Part shown: positions 56,763 through 64,000 of the stretch, piece after piece
Numbering within the stretch: position 1 is the stretch's first letter
Layout of the letters: every line of letters starts with the position of its first letter
Assembly (NCBI GenBank): GCA_907164885.2
Contig: OU015493.1
Coordinates: forward strand, 47,642,723-47,706,722
Source: Dolomedes plantarius
Lineage: Eukaryota; Arthropoda; Arachnida; Araneae; Dolomedidae
Reading direction: 5' to 3'
Length of the DNA stretch: 64,000 bases
The notes under the pieces: generated by a model
The model's database searches: none
Told to the model about the DNA's origin: nothing
The model's input: only the letters and a program-made list of their open reading frames with translations
Program-made: the position numbers and the translations under genes

Positions 56763-57023
56763 ATGCATATTAACAATATTGAAATTCTCCAGAATAAAAC
56801 TCTCAGAAGAATTCGCCGAGCTTACCGATATATGTCGAACGAGACAATTAGAAGAGACTTCGGCATCTCGACTGTCACCAAGAAGGCTTATAAAATTTCC
56901 AAGAAATTTTATAACAACCTGCCTAATATTAATAATATGGTAATTGCTGAACTTCCAGATTATGACTTCAGTATCCCTGCTAATCGCAAACGCCCACAGG
57001 CTTGTCTCCTCAGGAGATAACAT
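56763..57023 (+). pseudogene. Jockey-type LINE ORF2, C-terminal fragment 1
   Basis: 'NNIEILQNKTLRRIRRAYRY' then 'NETIRRDFGISTV' and 'NRKRPQACLL' match the region after the reverse transcriptase domain of jockey-clade LINEs (QNKxLR.I.NAPW...H.DL.IPT). The sequence stops at TAA after 'CLLRR'. The usual Asn-Ala-Pro-Trp block is altered ('RRAYRY'). ORF2 would carry endonuclease and RT for target-primed retrotransposition; only the last ~85 codons remain, as expected for 5' truncation. Confidence 0.65.
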
Positions 57024-57071
57024 TAATTCCCACACCGTGATACTCTTCACATCTTGCTCACCTACTCACGT

Positions 57072-57240
57072 AGCTGCCATAGCGCAGTGCATTCGCGCTG
57101 GCCCGGTAAACCCTACGTTGAGGGTTCGGGTCCAGGTGCTGTCGCTTAGTCCAAATTCCCTTATCTTGATACTTTCACTTTTCCCCCAGTGGAATTCTGC
57201 AATTATCACATTATTATTGTATGACCCTGAATGGGGCCTT
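57072..57240 (+). mobile_element. tRNA-like SINE fragment
   Basis: CATAGCGCAGTGCATTCGCG (A-box region) and GAGGGTTCGGGTCC (B box) lie about 45 bp apart, right after the LINE fragment. The tail from 57150 is AT/CT-rich. It could be the LINE-mobilised SINE, but no TSD was found. Confidence 0.5.
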
Positions 57241-57641
57241 TTTTTTTCTTAAGCAAACTTAACATCTTGTTTACTGTGGGCCAAACTTACCTATACCTGA
57301 TTATTATTCATCTCTTTAACTTAATACTTAAATTCTTATTTAAACTTAATTTTACCTTCTTTACTACATACTTCTTTAGTTTTTATTCATTAACTTAATT
57401 TTACTTTTTTCCTTCAGCTTATGAAGGCTTTAAAATTTAACTTACTCATTAAGATTCTTATCCTAAAATTATTACTATCATAACGACTTTAAAATTTTAC
57501 TGAGCACATTTACATTGACGACAAAATATCTTGCGACAGGAGTTAAAACCAGCAGGTCCAGGAACTCCTCTTCTAAAATTCAACAGCTCTGAGGATAAAA
57601 TATTTAAAAATCGTAATAAATTTCGTAATGCGAAATGACAA

Positions 57642-58010
57642 CTTTACCCCTTAATTGCCCAAAATAGTAAACTGAACTTTAGTAACAAAATACTTATTTA
57701 TAAATCTTTCTTAAGACCCTTACTTACGTATGCTGGTCCAGTTTGGTCGTATGCAGCGGATTCCAACATTAAAATTCTGGATGTTGCTCAAAACATGACT
57801 GTTCGGCAAATCACTAACTCCCCATGGTATTTTCGAAATGTTAACATTCATAGGGAGATAAATTTCCCCACTATTCAAAATTATCTTCAAAATCTTGCTA
57901 TTAACTTTCATACAGATTTACCAAATGATCTTATTAAAAATCTTGCCGATTACGATCCTGCTGACCCAGCTAACAAGAAACGGCCCTGTGACATTCTTGC
58001 TCGTAACTTT
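57642..58010 (+). pseudogene. Jockey-type LINE ORF2, C-terminal fragment 2
   Basis: The frame reads 'LYPLIAQNSKLNFSNKILIY', 'KSFLRPLLTYAGPVWSYAA' and 'DSNIKILDVAQNMTVRQITN', then 'SPWYFRNVNIHREINFPTIQ' and 'NKKRPCDIL'. This is the post-RT thumb/C-terminal region of jockey-clade ORF2. An in-frame TGA lies just upstream (near 57637) and the RT catalytic core is missing. It matches fragment 1 at 56763 in the shared block (NIxIL..QN..R.I; N.xIxRxxxxxT; NxKRP). The open frame continues to 58262 without family similarity. Confidence 0.8.
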
Positions 58011-58988
58011 TACATGTTTATCCTGTTCTTTGTTCACTCAGTCTCTTTTCTCCCCCATGTTTTAGCTATACTTGTACTATCGAAGCTTTTTGTTTTCCCC
58101 ACTTTCTACTTTCCTTCCAACTTTCGTTTTTTATTGATCACTGAAGTTTTATGCATTGCTATATCATCCTACAGTGGAGGGCCCGGCCCATGTACTGTAG
58201 TTAACACTACTTTTCCTGAAGCTCCTAAAGAGGATAAAATAAATATGTTTTGCTATCCCTAAACATCCTACTCTACTATTGTTCAACTTAGCATCGATGG
58301 TAAACCATCCAAAATACTGTCCGTGCAAGTTGTTTGCTTACTTCGAGCTCACAGATCTTGAGCGCACCAATCACTTTTCTTTTTTTCTCTACTTTCTGAC
58401 TAATCATGGTTCCTCGCTGCTTACTCTCCGATAGCCTGCATTAGAGGGCTTGACCCAGGAATTGCAGTTAGACCCATTTTCCTATGGTCTTATGGGGAAC
58501 TAAATTTGTTATTTATGTTTTTCCCGAATGCTTTTATTAAACTGCATTTCACTATCGAACATGTGATCCCAATTTATGTAAAAGTTCGGCAACAAACTGA
58601 GAATGCAAATTTTTAAAATAAGTAAAAAAGCCCGTTCGTGTTTTGACAGCTTCACACACCCCCCCCTTTTTTTTTGTAAAAGTACGAAATCTCAACTCTA
58701 TCTTCCTCTCAATAAAATGTTTTCTTCAGAGTATGCATAACCCTTCCAAATTTATTCTTGTAGTCTTTCATATAGATTTTTTTTTTATAATTTTTCTACT
58801 CTAATCGAGTTTGTAAGAGAGGTGACAAAAAATCCTAAATGCGTGTCTTGAGTATTTCATCGGATAAATCTGAAAAAAGTTTACAGAAAGTTCCCTGTCT
58901 CTTAGCGTAAATTTCACGATTAACACAGCGCCACACAATGTCCCAGGACATTCTCCTAATTTAGTAATATTTTCACAAAATCTTAAAT
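58011..58988. other. LINE 3' flank and AT-rich DNA; no gene
   Basis: Likely the 3' untranslated region of the LINE copy for the first few hundred bases. No recognisable ORF. Confidence 0.4.
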
Positions 58989-59689
58989 ACTAGGCGCTGC
59001 GCGACCAGAATGGTCGCTTTTAGTTTTATATTTTCTTTTGCAAAACAACTCAACTGACAGTAACATATGTAAGGAATGTTACTATTACCTATCATCATAA
59101 ATATACGTTGTTAAGGGGTATTCTCCATAAGGCTGCTTCTAAAACATCGTGATTAAAGAATTTGAATTTCCATTACTTCAGAACAGAGAAGATACGAGAA
59201 ACCCAACACCAATGATTTTAAAAATTACATCCCTCTCTGTATGTACAATTTTTTAAAATTAAGATATATACACTTTATCATTACATCAAATAAGAAATTG
59301 TTGGGGGAAATTTTTTTCACTTAAAAATTGAAGTAAAAATTCAGAAAGTACTGAAAAGTTTAGAAAATTAGCTGTCACTGGCTGTCGGTTTCATTGCCAG
59401 CAACGGTTAAGCCTAACCTCGCGATCATTTATGTTCTCTGTTTCACACCTCTCTCTCTTAATGAATTATTCCTTCTTCGCTTTCTTTCTTGAGACTGTTC
59501 CCAATTTTCACTTGATCGTGCAGCTCGCTTTCGAGCATTCCTGATTTCAGTGCGTAAATCCATGTTAACACGCGGTTGCAAATTGCGGACGGCACCTAAT
59601 GTTTACATCTGGTAGTTGCAACCGTTGCCATTCGGAATGTAGAAATATCATCGATTTTTGTGCCGCATACCTACTCGTTTTATATATAT
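58989..59689 (+). repeat. ACTAG-type repeat, copy 1 of a head-to-tail pair
   Basis: Starts ACTAGGCGCTGCGCGACCAG and ends CGTTTTATATATATA directly against copy 2. Shared with copy 2 throughout: AACATCGTGATTAAA, AGCCTAACCTCGCGATCATT, GAGACTGTTCCCAATTTTCA and GGTAGTTGCAACCGTTGCCA. Part of it is also present inverted at 2160-2415. No ORF. Confidence 0.8.
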
Positions 59690-60530
59690 ACTAGCAACTG
59701 CGCGACCAGCATCTTCGCTTTTAGTCATATATTTTCTTTTGCAAAGAACCTCAACTGAAAGTAACATATGTAAAGAATGTTACCATTACCTGTCATTATA
59801 AATATACGTTGTTAAGGGGTATTCTCTATAAGGCTGATTCTAAAACATCGTGATTAAAAAATGTGAATTTCCATTACTTCAGAATAGAGTTAAATATTAG
59901 ACTGAGAAACCCAACACCAATGATTTTAAAAATTACATCCCTCTCTGTATGTACTATTTTTCAAAATTAAGATATCTACATTTTATCATTACGTCAGATA
60001 AGAAACTGTTGGGTAAAAAAATTTTCACTTAAAAAAAGTGAGTAACAATTCAGCAAGTATAGTGTGGATTCATCACTCTCTGTATGTATTATTGTTCACA
60101 ATTCAGATTTCTAAACTTAATCATATCAAATAATAAATTGTTGGGAAAATTTCTTCACTTATAAAATGGAGTAAAAATTCAGCAAGTACTGAAAAAAGTG
60201 TACAAAATTAAGTATTACTGGCTCTCGGTTGATATTCCGGCGGCAGTTAAGCCTAACCTCGCGATCATTTATGCTCTCTCTTTTACGCCTCTCTTAATGA
60301 ATTATTTCTTCTTCACTTTCTTTCTTGAGACTGTTCCCAATTTTCATTTGACAGTACAGTTCGTTTTCGAGCATTACTGATTTCAGTGCGTAAATCCATG
60401 TTGACACGCGGTTACAAATTGCGGATGACCGCTAATGTTTACATCTGGTAGTTGCAGCCGTTGCCATTCGGAGTACAGAAATATCGTCGATTTTTGTGCC
60501 GCATACCTACGCGTTTTATATATAGAGATA
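59690..60530 (+). repeat. ACTAG-type repeat, copy 2
   Basis: Starts ACTAGCAACTGCGCGACCAG and ends GCGTTTTATATATAGAGATA. It is longer than copy 1 because a ~120-bp internal segment (about 60000-60190) is duplicated: 'AAACTGTTGGGTAAAAAAAT…GCAAGTA' recurs as 'AAATTGTTGGGAAAATTTCT…GCAAGTA'. Confidence 0.8.
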
Positions 60531-60971
60531 ATTTTTTTCACTGTAAGAAATTGTTTCAGTGTAATATTATAATTATCAACGTTACAACTATTTCAGTACA
60601 GTCTTTGCATAAGAAATCCTCGATATTCTGTTTTTGCGCTTAAATTTTATTCAATCAGTCTCCTTTGAGTGTGAGATAATAGTTTTAGAACCATAAATGT
60701 AGATGCTACTAAATATGATAACGTTTTTACAAATCTGATGTCGTTTCAGCATGTAAAATTTTCATTCGAAGTATCCAATTCGTTCGTAAATCATTATCAG
60801 ATTAGCATTTCAATTCGGAATGAGACAAATGTTTCAATTGTAAAAAACGCTAATAAAACACGTTGCGATATATTGCTTTCTCGAGAGAATTCATGAAAAA
60901 ATGCTTACTTTTAATACACAGGTAAAAATTTCCCTGAAGTTATCCGAATGTTATAATATTAATCATGGTAG
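60531..60971. other. No gene recognised
   Basis: AT-rich spacer left of the Tc1 element. Confidence 0.45.
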
Positions 60972-60973
60972 TA

Positions 60974-62377
60974 CACTCATGGACAAAAAAATTAGCGCAC
61001 TAAGAAGCAGTAGTCAAAATGAAACGAAATTTTACATACGTAATGACTACTTTGATATAAGTAAATGATAAGAAAATCAAAGAAAAAGGATAATTTATTT
61101 CAGAGAAAAAGGCAAAAGAACGGAGGAGTTAATACTTCGTTGGACCCCCTCTAGCGCGAATGCACGATGCGATACGATCGGGCATTGAGTCATACAAGTT
61201 CTGTATGATGTCTTGAGACATTTCGTTCCATATTTGCTGTCACCTTGCCTCTAGTTCGTTCAAACTCGTGGGATGCCCAACTCGTCGTCCCAAATGATCC
61301 CAGATATGCTCGATTGGAGACAAATCTGGGGTTCGGGCAGGCCAAGGAAGGGTAGTAACAGTGCGGAGACAGTCTTGTGACACCCTTGCCGTATGAGGCC
61401 GAGCATTGTCTTGTTGTAAAATGGCTCATGAGAGCCGTTGCATGAGTGGCAACACATGTGGTTGCAGGATTTCATGAACATACCGCTGGGCTGTCATGGT
61501 GCCAAGGAACAATACTAGGGGTGACCGTGTACTGTATGCAATGGCACCCCATACCATCACACCAGCTGTGGGAGCGATGTGTCGCTGTACAGCAAAGGCA
61601 GGATTGAAGCGTTCACCACGGGCTCTCCACACACGAACACGATTGTCATCACTGCCGAGATTGAATCTGGATTCGTCGCTAAATACGACCTGGTTCCATT
61701 CCGCTGCAGTCCAGTTTCCTAGTGCGCGTTAAAACTCCAAATGGAGGCGTCGATGGGTGGGCGTCAAGGGCAGCACACGTAATGGGGGCCGCGATACCAA
61801 CTGTCCTTCAGCCAGGCGCCTTCGTATGGTTCGAGAAGACACAGAGGCCCTTAGTGAAGGTGCTACCCGTGCCTGTATGGCGGTCGATGAAGCAGTTGGC
61901 TGTACGCGTGCATTTCTTACGAAGTGGTGGTCTTCTCGACGACTGGTCTGTCGAGGGCGTCCTGAGCCTGGTCTTCGTGTACATGACATCTCTCGGGTTC
62001 ACTGGTCCCAACACCTCCTCACAACACAATCAGATCGGCCAAATTGACGAGCTACTCGCCTAGCTGACCACCCAGCTTCCATCATCCCGACGATTCTCCC
62101 CCTCTCAAACTGCTTATATTGTCTTCGAACACGGCGTAATGGCATGCCTATCTCAGCTCTTCCTTTGTAAATGATTCAGCACACTCAAACAAGCTTTGGT
62201 TACCTGTTTTATACTCCACAGAGTACGATGATCAACGCCCTCTACCGGCTATACGTAATGAGCAATCACGCTGCATTTCTAATCATTTGCATATCTCCCC
62301 GAAATGTACCTTCATTGCAAGTTTTGTTACGATCCCGCAATTATTTCTTGGTGGGCTAATTTTTTTGTCCATGAGTG
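60974..62377 (-). mobile_element. Tc1-family element, complete but inactive
   Basis: Left CACTCATGGACAAAAAAATT and right (reverse complement) CACTCATGGACAAAAAAATT are perfect over at least 23 bp. TA lies at 60972-60973 on the left; the right flank reads GA, a probable decayed TA. Total 1404 bp with one transposase gene on the minus strand. Confidence 0.9.
61129..62145 (-). pseudogene. Tc1-type transposase, triad intact, four or more lesions
   Basis: ATG at 62145 ('MPLRRVRRQYKQFERGRIVG'), a helix-turn-helix ('ARRVARQFGRSDCVVRRCW'), and a TGA near 62001. The GRPRQT linker and second HTH follow (61989-61729). A frameshift near 61730 leads to 'FSDESRFNLG', then 'GVMVWGAIAY', a TGA after 'MQRLS' (near 61425), 'QQDNARPHTAR', 'TPDLSPIEHIWDHL' and a further TGA after 'NELEAR'. 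It ends 'GGPTKY' at 61129-61131. All three catalytic acids (Asp, Asp, Glu) are kept. Inactive by stops and a frameshift. Confidence 0.93.
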
Positions 62378-64000
62378 GATTTTAGTTCACAATATAAGAC
62401 ACATTACAGCTGTTTATGAACAAATCGACAAAGGCATTTTACTTTTTTGCGAGATTTTCTGGAACTGCCTCCTCCACTTGATAATAGTTTTAAATTAGGC
62501 GAAACAAACTACAAACTTCCCTATGAAAAGTATAAAGCTCATAAATTCCATTACTCTGCACACAACCACGTATAAAGGCTTTTAAGATAAAAACTTCTCA
62601 TTTTATAGCATAAAGGTTTCGGGTAAAGTGAACTGTTGCTATTTTGATAATGTTTTATACGCACAATATTTCAAAGACCTGTAAAATAAAGTTCATGGTT
62701 TACTAAAACCGAGTGTTTTTTTTTAATAAAAACTTCTCTGTTTAGAAAGAAAATTTCCCCTTTCTGCTTGGAAATTTCATGCCTAGCATAGCGCCACCCA
62801 CAAACGCACAAATAAATGCTGTTAAAAATAGAACTCTCTTAATCCAATTGACACTGCGTATCTGACGCGAGTGTTTTAATCCGCAAAATAACAGAATATT
62901 TCAGCTGTCATCAAACAAATTAATCTTGGATATTTTGCTTCCATGACTGATTTTTATATAAACCAGTCTTTTCGAGTGCAATATATTTGCTTCAATTGTC
63001 ACATAATTCTGTTTTCAATCAATAAAATAAGCGTAATTAACGGACACTAGTCTTCAAATTTTAATTTATTTCCTTTGTGAAAATATAATACAAAGATTTA
63101 GAGATAAAATCTATGTTTTAATTAAATTTTGTTTCCTTATTAATTGTTCATTAAACACTATATAAAAATTCCTCCTGAAATATTGAAGATCATGCGACAT
63201 TTCTCATGACAATGTTTTAACTCTGTAGGCTATAAATCGTTCAAATAGGCTTCAAGCAATTTATCATTAATACATTCTTCCTGATTCAGTATTAAGTCAT
63301 ACGCCCTCACCGAATATATCCCTCAGCGTCATGAACTAATTAAATTTGCCTCACAGAAATTCATGACAGCAGTTTAAAGTGTAAACTCTCAACAGTCACT
63401 CGACATTAGACTCTGTGTAGCCAAATATGAATTTATGACATTCTCACATAGAATAAAAAAAAAAGATTCAAGAAACGCTAGACCGAGTTTTACAGGAAGT
63501 CAAATGTACCTGGAGGTAATTAATTAAATTTTATACTCAGCACACGTTTCTATAGGGAAATTAACGTTCTAAGAGAACTATCGGTTGATTACAAAGGTTT
63601 TGTTCTTTGCTACGAATTTATACGTCAGCTTAAATGAAATGAATAATGTCTGGGAGATAATGATTTCCTTAACGTTTACACAATAGAGGAAAGAAATTGC
63701 AGTTTATAGAGAAATGATACTGCAGAAACAATTGAAACGTCAGCAACCAGAAAATTAATTTTGTATATAACGGAAATGAGTTATTAACAGACATATAATA
63801 AAAATTATTAATAAATAGTTAAAAGCCACGTATGATATATATAACATTTTCAATTATTCTATAAATATTCATTTAAATAAATGAAGCGTCTGTGGTCAGT
63901 TGAAAAATATCACGCCATAGACTGACAGTGAAACAATGAGCACACTTGCCTGGTTAACAGGTTTGTCTCCTGAGCCAAACTTGTTACATTGTGTAGGGAG
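62378..64000. other. AT-rich, no gene; possible diverged family E copy near 63260-63450
   Basis: No transposon terminus or ORF with a motif. 63265-63450 vaguely follows the order of family E blocks (TTCCTGATTCAGTATTAAG... GAACTAATTAAATTTGCC... ATGACAGCA), too weak to call. Confidence 0.4.

Overview
This 64 kb window is eukaryotic nuclear DNA. It is AT-rich, full of (TA)n microsatellites, and almost entirely made of dead transposable elements. The mix (Tc1/mariner with IR/DR ends, hAT, piggyBac, Helitron, BEL/Pao, Ty3-like LTR elements, a jockey-type LINE and tRNA-derived SINEs) points to an arthropod. A chelicerate such as a spider fits, but that is inference from TE content only. I found no host protein-coding gene, rRNA gene, functional tRNA gene or CRISPR array.

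Layout. 1-1.8 kb: a broken Helitron Rep/helicase gene on the minus strand, running off the left edge. 2-8 kb: dispersed repeats, a 76-bp tandem duplication, repeat family A, and a 1.3 kb internally deleted LTR element (5942-7215). 8.2-12.4 kb: a hAT MITE (8158-8643), SINE-related repeats and a mariner-like fragment. 13.3-14.8 kb: a complete but dead Tc1 element. 15-19.3 kb: possible LTR remnants, SINEs, a 204-bp retroposed insert with an 18-bp target-site duplication (TSD), and a second hAT MITE. 20.6-21.7 kb: a decayed ~342-bp tandem array. 22-23.7 kb: dispersed repeats and an internally deleted mariner.

23.8-30.9 kb is a three-level nest. A Tc1 element (23835-30865, TSD TA) contains a terminal-inverted-repeat element (25351-30638, TSD TTTA), which contains a young gag-only LTR retrotransposon (25872-29580, TSD TACT). 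The last carries the only long intact ORF of the window (585 codons). 32.3-40.7 kb is a second composite. A 2.7 kb hAT (TSD CTATRTAC) abuts an IR/DR Tc1 element (35046-40731) whose right terminal repeat is split by a BEL/Pao element (36626-40709, TSD CTTAT).

43-55 kb holds same-orientation copies of two low-copy repeat families (D and E), a truncated piggyBac, a second copy of family A, pogo-like MITEs, long (TA)n tracts and a hAT fragment. 55-64 kb holds a hAT MITE, two jockey-like reverse transcriptase C-terminal fragments, two head-to-tail copies of an 'ACTAG'-starting repeat, and another dead Tc1 (60974-62377).

No operon-like cooperation exists here. The value of the window is a datable insertion history, with several exact TSDs and one possibly still-mobilisable non-autonomous element. 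Many boundaries below were found by eye from matching termini and target duplications.
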